IMG/VR virus record: IMGVR_UViG_3300042463_001353
Location: 1-33,976 of that record
Reading direction: 5' to 3' (one strand)
Source: a virus
DNA: 33,976 nt
Position numbers and translations under genes: made by a program. The notes beneath the pieces are model-generated. The model was given only the letters and a program-made list of their open reading frames with translations, searched no databases and was not told the origin of the DNA. Positions 22,131 through 29,540 of the stretch are shown in pieces. Position 1 is the stretch's first letter; the number at the start of each line of letters is the position of its first letter.

Positions 22131-22933
22131 CGCTCCCTCCTTTCACGGCGGCGAGGTGGGGTACCTACTTTCGGAGAACCATCCTCAGTTTCGTCTTTAG
22201 TGGTTTGCTTGTCATCGCTCCCTCCTTTCCATGCAGCAAGCGCATCCCCAGCCTTGTACAGCGATTCGGTGATGTCGCGTGGTTTGTCATTCAGCAATGT
22301 TTCACACAGCTCCCGCAAAGCCTCCGCCAGCCTGTCGCGTTGCTCTGTGACCCGCATTGCCGCCAAAAGCGGTCCTTCATGTGCAGTCGCGCCCAATGCT
22401 CTCCTAGCATCTTCGATAGTCGCCCTGCATTCGTTATATCCGATGAGGGCGGCATCACGCTCTTCTCTTGTCTTTTTCCAAGTGGCAATAGCTTCGTTTG
22501 CAAGTGCGCGCTCGCGTTCCACCTCGCGTTTGAGTTGGACATTCTCCCGCTGCGTTGCGCTTGCGTAGTCCCAGATCGTTCCCGCTGGGTCCATCATCTC
22601 GCAGCCGAGATCCTTGTTTTGATTGATGAATTTTGCCTTCCACTCGTCACTCTCGCGCTCCAGCTTGTTCAGCAGCTCGCATAATTCTTCAGCCTCGGCC
22701 TTCGTGTTGATGTGAAACCCGTCATTCCACCCACGCTCGGTTTTGCGCCGCAGCCTCCACATGTGGTAATAGCCCACATCGCAAAATGTTTCCCATTGGT
22801 CACTCATCCTCGTCTCCTTCCTCGTCAGATCGGCAGAGCGGGCAGCTTGAAGCGGGGTTAGGCCAGTCCCAGCTTCCGCACATGGTGCAGGAGAATGAGG
22901 CTTTTCTTTCGGTTGGGTAGTCGTCTTCATCAT
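22127..22933 (-). CDS. Coiled-coil early protein of unknown function
   Basis: The protein has 268 residues. The central 150 residues form a predicted long coiled coil (ENVQLKREVERERALANEAI, KKTREERDAALIGYNECRA), with a Trp-rich globular part before it (DQWETFCDVGYYHMWRLRRK). The C-terminus is basic (VGTPPRRRERRER). The first ATG pair (22933) overlaps the exonuclease stop by ATGA; a later ATG (22807, MSDQWETF) is an alternative start that would drop the less ordered first 42 residues. Confidence 0.6.
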   Translation of the reverse strand: MMKTTTQPKEKPHSPAPCAEAGTGLTPLQAARSADLTRKETRMSDQWETFCDVGYYHMWRLRRKTERGWNDGFHINTKAEAEELCELLNKLERESDEWKAKFINQNKDLGCEMMDPAGTIWDYASATQRENVQLKREVERERALANEAIATWKKTREERDAALIGYNECRATIEDARRALGATAHEGPLLAAMRVTEQRDRLAEALRELCETLLNDKPRDITESLYKAGDALAAWKGGSDDKQTTKDETEDGSPKVGTPPRRRERRER

Positions 22934-23595
22934 GCCACTGACTTTCTTCTTCTTGGTGCATTTTGTTTCTTGGTTAGCTTGTGCAAAACCTGCGAGCGGA
23001 TCGGCGCGTACTTGGTGACGAACTCGTCGAGCGCCTCGGCTACCTTGTCGGTGTACTCATCCCATGTTTGCAGGTGGGTGAATGGCTCGGTGCCTTCGTT
23101 GTATGAAACGAACCACCACTCGCGCAGGCCGGTCACGACCATCGAGCCATGCACCTGGGCGCGGTACTGCTCCGGCACTCCGCCCTCGTAATGGTAGAGC
23201 GCATGGTTCTCGATCAGCGGACACTTGATTTCGAGGCCGCAGACTGGTTTGTCTTTCTTGTAGATCAGTGCATCGGGCGAGCATCCAAGCACCGGGTTGT
23301 CGTCCTTGGTGACAAAGCCGACGGTGCGGACATCGAGGCCGCTCCACTCGGCAAACCACTCCCGCGCGACCGGCTCCATCTCATGGCCGCGATCGGTGTG
23401 GATGTTGCCGAGAAAGGCTGGGATCTCATTGGGTTTCACGCATTCGCCAGCGAGGCGGATCGCGAGCTTTTCCCATTGGCTTGAGAGCTTGCCGGTCGGA
23501 GTGATGACCTTGGCCATCTGTGATGCGGTGAGCCTGCCTTTGCGGGCGCGGAACCAGTCCTCGCTCCCCTGTTCCATTTCGGGCCAGATAGTCAT
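22930..23595 (-). CDS. YqaJ-family (lambda Exo-like) recombination exonuclease
   Basis: The protein has 221 residues from ATG 23595; a longer open frame upstream is a different-frame artefact over the neighbour gene. Motifs: SEDWFRARKGRLTAS (11-25), the acidic pair HEMEPVA (71-77), GCSPDALIY with Asp108, and LEIKCP with Glu122-x-Lys124, which is the D-ExK nuclease core, then Gln147 (AQVHG). It degrades one DNA strand from ends to load the Bet annealing protein encoded just upstream. It has an SD (GGAGG) and ATGA coupling on both sides. Confidence 0.92.
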   Translation of the reverse strand: MTIWPEMEQGSEDWFRARKGRLTASQMAKVITPTGKLSSQWEKLAIRLAGECVKPNEIPAFLGNIHTDRGHEMEPVAREWFAEWSGLDVRTVGFVTKDDNPVLGCSPDALIYKKDKPVCGLEIKCPLIENHALYHYEGGVPEQYRAQVHGSMVVTGLREWWFVSYNEGTEPFTHLQTWDEYTDKVAEALDEFVTKYAPIRSQVLHKLTKKQNAPRRRKSVA

Positions 23596-23915
23596 CCTAC
23601 ACCTCCCTCGTATGGTTTGATCAGTCCGGCTTCGATCGCGGCGTTGTACACCGCCCGGAGTTGCTTCTCCGGTAATGCCATCAAGTCGGTCAGAATGATG
23701 TCGGTCTCCCGCTCCCGCTTGATTAGCATCACGCTGGTGCCATCGCCATTGCAGAGGGTCTCGGTTTTGTAGCCTCGGTAAGAGGCTGCCGAGATCGCTG
23801 ATTCGATGTAGCAGTCTTGCATGGTGTACACCGCCCGCATTCCCGCGAGGCGGAAAAAGTTGTCCCAGTCGATGCCGGTGCGCGTGAGCGTCCGTTTTTT
23901 CTCGGCGATCTTCAC
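23592..23915 (-). CDS. Hypothetical protein between Bet and exonuclease genes
   Basis: The protein has 107 residues from GTG 23915, which overlaps the upstream stop (GTGA) and has a strong SD (GGAGG). The sequence includes LTRTGIDWDNFFRLAGMRAV and VMLIKRERETDIILTDLMAL, a compact mixed fold, and ends PYEGGVG. It is translated between Bet and YqaJ and so may belong to the recombination module. Family not recognised. Confidence 0.65.
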   Translation of the reverse strand: MKIAEKKRTLTRTGIDWDNFFRLAGMRAVYTMQDCYIESAISAASYRGYKTETLCNGDGTSVMLIKRERETDIILTDLMALPEKQLRAVYNAAIEAGLIKPYEGGVG

Positions 23916-24094
23916 ATGACCTCCTTCCATGCGTGGTTGATCGCGTTGGACAGCACCTGCGCCTTCGAGATGTTTTGCTGATAGACCAGCGCCTCCTTCT
24001 TGGCCTTGAGCGATGCCAATGCCGTCTTGAATGCGTCCCTGAAAATCCGCCACTCGGCATCCACCGCCTCGCGTTGTACGGGTTCGTGGTTCAT
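23912..24094 (-). CDS. Small helical protein downstream of Bet
   Basis: The protein has 60 residues, almost wholly helical (WRIFRDAFKTALASLKAKKE, NISKAQVLSNAINHAWKEVM). Excellent SD (AAAGGAGG) 6 bases before ATG 24094; ATGA overlap with Bet and GTGA overlap with the next gene. Role unknown; perhaps an accessory factor of the recombination genes. Confidence 0.65.
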   Translation of the reverse strand: MNHEPVQREAVDAEWRIFRDAFKTALASLKAKKEALVYQQNISKAQVLSNAINHAWKEVM

Positions 24095-24822
24095 GCTTCG
24101 CCTCCTTTCTCATCGCCCCAGTCGGCCTCGGGCATGTCGGCGAGATCGAGCGTTGGCTCATCTGCCGGTTCAGCTTCGACCACCTCGGGCTTTGCTTTAG
24201 CTTCAGCCTTCTTCGTCGGCTCGGCCTTGGCAAAGGGATCGATGATGCCGGTGATCGTTGCAGGCTTCGGCGTCACATTGCGCGTGCCAGCGATGTCGGT
24301 CGCCTCATCCTCATCGAAGATCCCGCCTATGCCGAATGCCACGCGGATCGCTTGGATCATCACCTTGTTGCGGATCATCCGGCGCGGCATCTGATTCCAT
24401 GGGTCAGTGTTGCGGCGGCATTCCTCGAAATACTCGGTGACCTTCACTGGGTGAGCACGATTCTTGAGGTAGATCTCGCAGGTGGCATGGGTTGGCGTCT
24501 TGCCGTCACCGAAGACCTCGACGCTCATGCCGTCGTAATTCTCCTGGCGGTTAGCGATCTTCAGCCAGCCATCCACGCCGACCATCGGCACGATCCCTCC
24601 GCCCTTTTTCGGGAAGGCGTACATCTCCTTGAGCAGCGGGTTGAGCTGATAGGTGTTTGCCGTGACGACAAGCGCGAGCATCTCCTCATCGGTCGCGCCT
24701 TTGAAGACGGTGCTCTTGAGGGTCTGGTGCAGCTTTGCCGGGTCGACATTGCAGCGGGAGGCCATGAGTTGCATCGCCGATGGCTTCGGCGCGTGGGTGG
24801 TGGTAGCAATTTCAGTTGTCAT
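24091..24822 (-). CDS. bet: Bet/RecT-type single-strand annealing protein
   Basis: The protein has 243 residues. The family core is present: TDEEMLALVVTANTYQLNPL and KEMYAFPKKGGGIVPMVGVD (about 44-84), then the block PRRMIRNKVMIQAIRVAFGI, typical of lambda Bet-like proteins. The C-terminal 50 residues are a Lys/Glu/Pro-rich acidic tail ending PEADWGDEKGGEA. It anneals complementary strands and works with the YqaJ exonuclease encoded downstream. The leader is A/C/A-rich (TAACACCCCAAAAAA-ATG). Confidence 0.9.
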   Translation of the reverse strand: MTTEIATTTHAPKPSAMQLMASRCNVDPAKLHQTLKSTVFKGATDEEMLALVVTANTYQLNPLLKEMYAFPKKGGGIVPMVGVDGWLKIANRQENYDGMSVEVFGDGKTPTHATCEIYLKNRAHPVKVTEYFEECRRNTDPWNQMPRRMIRNKVMIQAIRVAFGIGGIFDEDEATDIAGTRNVTPKPATITGIIDPFAKAEPTKKAEAKAKPEVVEAEPADEPTLDLADMPEADWGDEKGGEA

Positions 24823-24834
24823 TTTTTTGGGGTG

Positions 24835-25134
24835 TTAGAGATTCGGCAGCTCCGGCTGCTCGGGATCGGGCAGCTTCGAGGTGATGGTCGATTGATAGGT
24901 GGCGGAGAAGCGCACGGTGGTCTCGATCGTCGCGGCTTCGAGATCGACGGCGGCGGAGATCGCGAGCTTCAGCGGCGGGAACTTCTTCTCGTTCGCGTTC
25001 GACTCTTCGATGTTCTCATGCCAGGCGCGGAGGATGTCGGCGGAGCGTTCCTGCATCGCCTCGCGGGCTTGGCTCACGATGGTCTCGATGAACGAGTCCA
25101 TCCTGTCTTCTTGTATGGTGTTGATTTCAGGCAT
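24835..25134 (-). CDS. Small hypothetical early protein
   Basis: The protein has 99 residues. N-terminal helix (DSFIETIVSQAREAMQERSA), then beta-type sequence (KLAISAAVDLEAATIETTVR) and a Pro-rich acidic end (PDPEQPELPNL). It looks like a small alpha-beta domain with a tail. It is just upstream of Bet. No function recognised. Confidence 0.6.
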   Translation of the reverse strand: MPEINTIQEDRMDSFIETIVSQAREAMQERSADILRAWHENIEESNANEKKFPPLKLAISAAVDLEAATIETTVRFSATYQSTITSKLPDPEQPELPNL

Positions 25135-25139
25135 TGGTG

Positions 25140-25703
25140 TTAGTTGGTTAGTTTTTTCAGTTCAGTGATGAGATTGTCGCAATAGTCCGCGCCCATCTTC
25201 GCGTGAATGTTCGCGGCGGTGCGGTGGGGGTCTTCCGCCATTCGGATTGTGATGTTGGGTGTTAATGTTTTTGCGTTGCGCGGTTTTGTTAACACCTGCG
25301 TGACCTGTGCTCTGGTAGCTCCAACCTCCCTTGAGATTTCCGCACGCGTCATCTCTGGCCTTTCTTCGGCTAACCTGCGGATGCGTGACGCCTTGCTTGC
25401 GGCCTTCGCCTCTTCCTCGGTGGGGTTCCCGCCAAGTAGCTTCACGCCTTCGACGATCTCCTCGACCTCGACGAGCGTCTTGCCGAGTTCGTTCGCGCAA
25501 AACTCTTCAAAGCTGGCAAAGCCGATGACCTTCCATGCCTCGTACTTGCGAACATCTTCGACCATCCGGGCGAAAAACTCAGCTCCGGTTTCAAGGTTGC
25601 TGCACGCCTTCGGATACTTGAGGCGCATGATCTCAGCGAGCTCCTGCTCGTTTTCGGCCATTGAAAACGGGGTGGTATGACTGAAGTGCTTGTAAATTTT
25701 CAC
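25140..25703 (-). CDS. ParB/KorB-like helix-turn-helix protein
   Basis: The product has 187 residues from GTG 25703, which overlaps the helicase stop as GTGA; an ATG at 25745 would overlap by 46 bases and is less likely. The C-terminal half contains EMTRAEISREVGATRAQVTQ, a clear helix-turn-helix preceded by KASRIRRLAEERP. The N-terminal part (ETGAEFFARMVEDVRKYEAW, FASFEEFCANELGKTLVEVE) is helical and resembles phage proteins that adapt to replication or partition machinery. No nuclease motif. DNA-binding function is fairly safe; the target is unknown. Confidence 0.65.
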   Translation of the reverse strand: MKIYKHFSHTTPFSMAENEQELAEIMRLKYPKACSNLETGAEFFARMVEDVRKYEAWKVIGFASFEEFCANELGKTLVEVEEIVEGVKLLGGNPTEEEAKAASKASRIRRLAEERPEMTRAEISREVGATRAQVTQVLTKPRNAKTLTPNITIRMAEDPHRTAANIHAKMGADYCDNLITELKKLTN

Positions 25704-27484
25704 AGTCCGATTCCTTTCATGCTTTGGAAGTAGTTGCGGAGCCATTGGGCGGCTGTTTCCAATTCGTCGTCCGTCATCTCATCACGGCTTCGTCCGAATT
25801 GTTTTTTGATCGCTGCGTTTGCTTCTTTCTTGAACCGCCCGATGACAGCGCCGGATACCTCTTCGCTTTGCTTTGCTCGGATCAGTGCGATGCGTCCAAC
25901 GAGAGCATCTAGGTATTCGCGGACTTGAAAGGCGCGCGCTTGCTTGCTCTGCTCTTTTTGAAAAGCGTTCTGGCCAATCTTGTAGAGCTCAGCGAGTTCA
26001 TCCTCATCTTTTACGGGGTCATAGCCGCGTCTCCGTGCTGCCTCAGTCTTGAATGCTTCAAAAGCACCTTGATCTGTGATAACGGTGATAAGTTCGATTT
26101 CTCGTTCTTTTGATAGCTCTGGAAAATCCCAAGGATCAAATGTCGGAGCTTGTGGGGCTTCTTGTGGCTTCGCTTCATTTTCGCTGCCGCAAGCATCCAT
26201 CCATGTCGCCAGTGATCTTCCAGCCCAAGCGTGCAATGGGTGATCACTTGGTACATTGACGCTCAAGGATAACTGCTCGGCACCTGATACGATCCTCGCG
26301 CCTCGGCCATAAAATTGTTTGTCCTGCGTAGCCCTACCAGATAGCGCCCTTGAGCTCACGGGGAATAAGTCGACAATCTCGCAAACATTGACTGAATCAA
26401 ATCCCTCCCCAGCCATGCTGACTTGAACAAGGACATCAATTTCAGCATCCGGCCTTTTGCCTTGTGGGTTTTTTGGTGGGCAAAATTTTGATAGTATCTG
26501 GCGGTTTTCTTTATCGCTTCGTCCACTGTCACCAGTTCCGATCCAATCAACAGAAAGGCCGTCAGCAAATTGTTTGATCTGTTCGCTGACCATCTTGGCA
26601 TGCCTGCAAGACATAGCTCGGACTAACATCTGAAGTCGTTTGCCTGTTTGGGCGCGCATCTCCCGCAGTCGGCGAATCGGGTGAATGATCAGTGGGTGTA
26701 AATACTGGGGAGAATATCGAATGTTTTTCCTTTCCTCCCATTTATCGAGCTCCCCTTCGGCCATGCGGTGTAGCTCGGTGGTCGTGTAGTTTGCCACCTC
26801 TTCACCATCTTGAATGACAGCCACTGAGTATTCGTAGCTGTGGCAGACAACTGGTTTAACACATCGGTCTTCTTCTGCCTCACGATAGGTGACGCAAAGC
26901 TTCGGCTCTGGGAATATCGTGTCAGCACCGCGCCGATATGGAGTAGCGCTCATTGCCAGTGAGAATTGCGCGTGCTCGATCGCCAACTTGGCAGCATCGC
27001 CCCATGCCATAGCTTCGCCGTAATGGTGAAATTCATCAAATCCGACGAACCACTTTGTTCCTGGCACTTGGAGCAAATCCTTGAGAGTGTTTAATCCTCC
27101 ACGGCTCATGCTCGCCTCAAGTTGCTGGACGGTGCAGACAAAAACTTGAACCTCTCCGAGTCTCGCCATGCGTAGGTCTCCGGCGCTTCTTTCGAATGAC
27201 CAAATGCCTCCAGTACAGGGAGCGCCAACTAAAGCGCAATCGCCTGCAAAGTCGTTCACGATTTGCTGACGCTGTGTATCGTTAGCGACGATCATCAACA
27301 TCCGGTTTGCAATTTGCGTTTCGTGGCAATGTTTCCACACGAGCGCAAAGCCGATGCTCTTCCCGTAGCCTGTCGGCCATTGAACGGACAGAGTATCGCC
27401 GCGTTGAATTTGCGGCAGGTATTTGATCAGGTCTTGCTGACCTTTGCGTGGTTGGAATGCAGGTGTTTGTGGCAGGGTGGACAT
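25700..27484 (-). CDS. SF2 DEAD/DEAH-type helicase
   Basis: The protein has 594 residues. Motifs in order: QPRKGQ (11-16), Walker A WPTGYGKS (36-43), DEFH at 150-153 followed by HYG, SAT at 179-181, SMAGEGFDS (about 356-364), and motif VI QFYGRGAR (390-397) with both arginines. The C-terminal 170 residues are a helical extension (EKEREIELITVITD-like region to QWLRNYFQSMKGIGL). It resembles helicases of the type III restriction/RecQ-like phage group and is probably the phage replicative or recombination helicase. The gene overlaps the HNH gene by 58 bases. Its GC content is lower than that of the capsid genes. Confidence 0.88.
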   Translation of the reverse strand: MSTLPQTPAFQPRKGQQDLIKYLPQIQRGDTLSVQWPTGYGKSIGFALVWKHCHETQIANRMLMIVANDTQRQQIVNDFAGDCALVGAPCTGGIWSFERSAGDLRMARLGEVQVFVCTVQQLEASMSRGGLNTLKDLLQVPGTKWFVGFDEFHHYGEAMAWGDAAKLAIEHAQFSLAMSATPYRRGADTIFPEPKLCVTYREAEEDRCVKPVVCHSYEYSVAVIQDGEEVANYTTTELHRMAEGELDKWEERKNIRYSPQYLHPLIIHPIRRLREMRAQTGKRLQMLVRAMSCRHAKMVSEQIKQFADGLSVDWIGTGDSGRSDKENRQILSKFCPPKNPQGKRPDAEIDVLVQVSMAGEGFDSVNVCEIVDLFPVSSRALSGRATQDKQFYGRGARIVSGAEQLSLSVNVPSDHPLHAWAGRSLATWMDACGSENEAKPQEAPQAPTFDPWDFPELSKEREIELITVITDQGAFEAFKTEAARRRGYDPVKDEDELAELYKIGQNAFQKEQSKQARAFQVREYLDALVGRIALIRAKQSEEVSGAVIGRFKKEANAAIKKQFGRSRDEMTDDELETAAQWLRNYFQSMKGIGL

Positions 27485-27642
27485 AGCAGATTAAGGTTTG
27501 CTGTTGAGGTGTCCCCGCCTTGCGCCCAAGGAATCAGGTGATGAGCTTCCCAACTGTCCATTGCCCGGCAACACACCGGACAAACTCCGTCCTGCAAAAC
27601 ATAGAGGAGTGCTTTTTGTTGCTTGGTAGCGAGTCTGTTCAT
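27427..27642 (-). CDS. Small HNH endonuclease
   Basis: The HNH core is complete: CPVCCRAMDSWEAHHLIPWA and GGDTSTANLNLLCPPCHKHL, i.e. CxxC, HH, N and CxxC. About 71 residues follow from ATG 27642; a TTG at 27693 would add 17 residues, but that TTG is part of a TTTGACA box. A different frame from ATG 27700 (MKFDKTTIKDPAED) also has a natural-looking start, so a small frameshift here cannot be excluded. It overlaps the helicase gene by 58 bases, so the two are co-translated. The role may be DNA nicking near packaging or recombination; free-standing phage HNH proteins vary. Confidence 0.72.
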   Translation of the reverse strand: MNRLATKQQKALLYVLQDGVCPVCCRAMDSWEAHHLIPWAQGGDTSTANLNLLCPPCHKHLHSNHAKVSKT

Positions 27643-27725
27643 GGCCTGATAGCCTTTGATCCTCGGCGGGATCTTTGATGGTTGTTTTGTCAAATTTCAT
27701 TGGATGATTTGGTTTAGTTTAGGAG

Positions 27726-28076
27726 TTAAGAAATAAGCCTGTGCGCCATTTGGCGGATTTGGATCGAGCGGCGCTTCATGGCGTTGCTTTGAGATTCAAG
27801 GCGAAGAGAAACCTCGCGGGCTTGATCCATTGTGCAGTGTTTTATGTGCCGGTATCCGGGACAGCCGGGGCCGCTGACTATGATCCCGTCTGATTCCTGA
27901 GCTAGTGATCGGATCTTGCGTTCGTTGAAGCCGAGACTCGCGGCGATCTGCTTGGCGTTCACCCAGCCTTTAGCCGAGGCCCAGAGCAGGAAGTCGATCA
28001 ACTGATCAACCTCCGCCGCTGCCGGCACCGGCATCCTCTTGGTGGTGAAATCAAAGTCAGATTGGGTGGCGTACAT
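27726..28076 (-). CDS. Helix-turn-helix protein
   Basis: The protein has 116 residues. Residues about 35-60 (KGWVNAKQIAASLGFNERKI) form a helix-turn-helix that looks like a DNA-binding winged helix. The following GIIVSGPGCPGYRHIKHC looks like the wing or a small zinc-type turn. The C-terminus is basic. It overlaps the upstream gene by 20 bases. A regulator or replication-associated DNA binder is plausible. Confidence 0.6.
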   Translation of the reverse strand: MYATQSDFDFTTKRMPVPAAAEVDQLIDFLLWASAKGWVNAKQIAASLGFNERKIRSLAQESDGIIVSGPGCPGYRHIKHCTMDQAREVSLRLESQSNAMKRRSIQIRQMAHRLIS

Positions 28077-28245
28077 CTTTCGGTGTGGGTTGAATTGTCA
28101 GCTTCCGGCGGTTGGCCTCGTGTTCGAGAACGGCGAGGCGTTTTTTGCCCCAGCTGCCGAGGTAGTCGCTGCGGCTGTGGCGAAGGCTTTTGATCGCCTC
28201 CACGAGGGTGTTGTCGTCGTAGGTGGTAGGGTCGAATCCGGTCAT
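28057..28245 (-). CDS. Small hypothetical early protein
   Basis: The protein has 62 residues. MTGFDPTTYDDNTLVEAIKS is followed by a basic helix (SWGKKRLAVLEHEANRRKLT). It starts 4 bases after the previous stop and overlaps the HTH gene. Function unknown. Confidence 0.5.
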   Translation of the reverse strand: MTGFDPTTYDDNTLVEAIKSLRHSRSDYLGSWGKKRLAVLEHEANRRKLTIQPTPKDVRHPI

Positions 28246-28249
28246 GGTG

Positions 28250-28441
28250 TTACTTGGTGATGGATACGCGCTTTGCCGTGGCGGCGGCCTCGTATGGGGT
28301 TTCCTCCAGTGCGAATGCCGACCTTGTGAGTTGGAATATGCTCTTCGCTGTTTTCATCGCGGCCTCGCGTGATGCAGCGGAAACCACACAGAGAAAGTCG
28401 CGTCCGGGGGCGGTGAAGATTCTGTATCGTTGCGTCTTCAT
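28250..28441 (-). CDS. Small hypothetical early protein
   Basis: The protein has 63 residues, starts with ATGA overlap (ATG 28441), and reads MKTQRYRIFTAPGRDFLCVV then SREAAMKTAKSIFQLTR. A beta-alpha fold is likely. Ends KRVSITK. No recognised function. Confidence 0.5.
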   Translation of the reverse strand: MKTQRYRIFTAPGRDFLCVVSAASREAAMKTAKSIFQLTRSAFALEETPYEAAATAKRVSITK

Positions 28442-28677
28442 GCGTTTAGCTTCTGGTGTGCGGCCTCGGTGATGAGCACGCCGTTTCCGACGGCAGGGGC
28501 GAACTTCTCGACTTGGTGTTCGAGCATTTGCAGGGCGAGCACCTCGCGCGCCGAGTGCGGCATGACGAGGTGCATGGTCCCGGCGATTTGCCGTGTCGTG
28601 ACGCTGTCAGTGATTTGCGTCCGGCTCGCGACGATGACCGTCGGGTTTTTGATGCGTTGGGTGATATGGAAGATCAT
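28438..28677 (-). CDS. Small hypothetical early protein
   Basis: The protein has 79 residues: MIFHITQRIKNPTVIVASRT, then a mixed helix part (REVLALQMLEHQVEKFAPAV) and end ITEAAHQKLNA. It lies one gene after the membrane protein. No domain is recognised; a compact alpha/beta protein is likely. Confidence 0.5.
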   Translation of the reverse strand: MIFHITQRIKNPTVIVASRTQITDSVTTRQIAGTMHLVMPHSAREVLALQMLEHQVEKFAPAVGNGVLITEAAHQKLNA

Positions 28678-28699
28678 TGGGGTAGCTATGGTTAGAGAT

Positions 28700-28978
28700 T
28701 CACAGGCGGGGCCGGATCGCGCGGCGGGCTTCGGCGAACTCTTCTTCGACGCCGATGCGGTAGGCGCGCATGGCGTTGGTCCCGATCGCGAAGGCGGCGA
28801 TGAGTCCTGCGCCGGTTGCGGCGATGAGGATCAGCAGCCAGATCGAGCTCGCGCCTTGCTGGTTGCTGATGATGGCGCCGGGTATCCAGCAGGCGGCTGC
28901 GACTGCGGCCATGAACAAGGCGGCGGATTGGAATGCGCTTGATCGCGCTTGGGAGTAGTATTTTTCGGAGCGTTTCAT
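28700..28978 (-). CDS. Two-pass membrane protein, early operon
   Basis: The protein has 92 residues with two hydrophobic segments (AALFMAAVAAACWIPGAIIS and WLLILIAATGAGLIAAFAIG), a basic N-terminus (MKRSEKYYSQARS) and a charged C-terminus (YRIGVEEEFAEARRAIRPRL). It comes after the excisionase-like gene and has its own GTTAAACGGC repeats upstream. Early phage membrane proteins often block superinfection; that is inference here, not recognition. Confidence 0.6.
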   Translation of the reverse strand: MKRSEKYYSQARSSAFQSAALFMAAVAAACWIPGAIISNQQGASSIWLLILIAATGAGLIAAFAIGTNAMRAYRIGVEEEFAEARRAIRPRL

Positions 28979-29000
28979 TTTTGGATTGGGTTGGGTGTGT

Positions 29001-29020
29001 GTTAAACGGCGTTAAACGGC
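29001..29020. promoter_or_regulatory. Direct repeat GTTAAACGGC x2, candidate second operator
   Basis: GTTAAACGGC is repeated exactly, head to tail. The core GTTAAAC is the half-site of the palindrome between the two RHH genes. It lies between the excisionase-like gene and the membrane protein gene (28978), 23 bases before its start. Confidence 0.65.
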
Positions 29021-29039
29021 AGATGCAAAAAAAGGGAAC

Positions 29040-29237
29040 TTAATAGACCAGTGCGCGGGGTTGTTTCTTTTTGGCTCGGGCCTTGAGGGTTGCCATGACA
29101 TCGGCAAGGTCGAATCGCGTGATCGATCGCTCGGCGACGACCGGCGTAATGACTCCTTCCCGCGTCCAGCGGTAGATGGTGTGCTTGGTGACGCCGAGTT
29201 GTTCGGCAAGTGCTTGTGGGGTCAGTTTCATTTTCAA
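29040..29237 (-). CDS. MerR/excisionase-like HTH protein
   Basis: The protein has 65 residues. MKMKLTPQALAEQLGVTKHT and IYRWTREGVITPV form a helix-turn-helix with a wing, the pattern of MerR/AlpA-type and Xis-type small proteins. Then FDLADVMATLKARAKKKQPR follows. It overlaps the RHH repressor gene by ATGA. In temperate phages such proteins next to the switch are often excisionases; attP is less than 1 kb away. An activator is the main alternative. Confidence 0.72.
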   Translation of the reverse strand: MKMKLTPQALAEQLGVTKHTIYRWTREGVITPVVAERSITRFDLADVMATLKARAKKKQPRALVY

Positions 29238-29437
29238 TTATGGATGAGTGTTTTGTCAGCGGCCTTGGAGAGATGGTAGCGAGCAAATGCGCTGATCGTG
29301 CGCTCTTGGTGTGAGGCTGCTTTTTTCAGTCTCTCCTTCATCTCGCTTGAGAGCTTGACGCCAAGAAATGCTGTGCTTGAATCGGAAACTTTATTCCCTG
29401 TTTGGGAGGTAGTCGTTTTTGCTTTTGCGTGTGGCAT
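29234..29437 (-). CDS. Ribbon-helix-helix (Arc/MetJ-type) regulator, leftward
   Basis: The protein has 67 residues. A disordered Thr/Ser N-terminus is followed by AFLGVKLSSEMKERLKKAAS and HQERTISAFARYHLSKAAD, the beta-strand plus two helices of RHH domains. It is similar over the whole domain to the divergent RHH gene (LLGVSLPKALKERIRKAAAR). The ATG at 29437 is where transcription from the promoter at 29444-29472 would start, so the mRNA may be leaderless. It is first in the early operon, in the place of Cro or CI. Confidence 0.82.
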   Translation of the reverse strand: MPHAKAKTTTSQTGNKVSDSSTAFLGVKLSSEMKERLKKAASHQERTISAFARYHLSKAADKTLIHN

Positions 29438-29441
29438 GCCC

Positions 29442-29462
29442 GCGTTAAACAGCGTTTAACGC
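29442..29462. promoter_or_regulatory. Palindromic operator GCGTTAAAC-AGC-GTTTAACGC
   Basis: A perfect 9-bp inverted repeat with a 3-base centre, immediately upstream of the leftward RHH gene and overlapping the -10 and spacer of the candidate promoter. RHH proteins bind short inverted or direct repeats as dimers of dimers, so this is the likely target of one or both RHH proteins. Confidence 0.8.
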
Positions 29463-29472
29463 AAAGCGTCAA
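29444..29472 (-). promoter_or_regulatory. Leftward early promoter candidate
   Basis: Minus strand: -35 TTGACG (29467-29472), 17-base spacer, -10 TTTAAC (29444-29449). The predicted transcription start falls at the ATG of the RHH gene (29437). The operator covers -10. Confidence 0.6.
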
Positions 29473-29484
29473 GTCAATAACGCG

Positions 29485-29503
29485 AAAAAAAAAAAAAAAA
29501 AAA
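29485..29503. other. 19-base A-tract between the divergent RHH genes
   Basis: Nineteen consecutive A on the plus strand, upstream of both divergent genes. It could act as an UP-type or bent-DNA element. Homopolymers of this length also tend to vary in sequencing. Confidence 0.6.
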
Positions 29504-29540
29504 TCGCTCCCTTGGTTTTAAGGGTGTTGTAAATTCAGAC

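Noticed and set aside
24352-25143. Plus-strand open frame of 263 codons opposite bet
   Set aside because: Shadow of the Bet and neighbour genes; no leader and a low-complexity Gly/Arg/Leu composition.
27643-27693. TTG start for the small HNH protein at 27693
   Set aside because: The TTG is again part of TTTGACA; ATG 27642 leaves the whole HNH core. Not excluded, but less likely.
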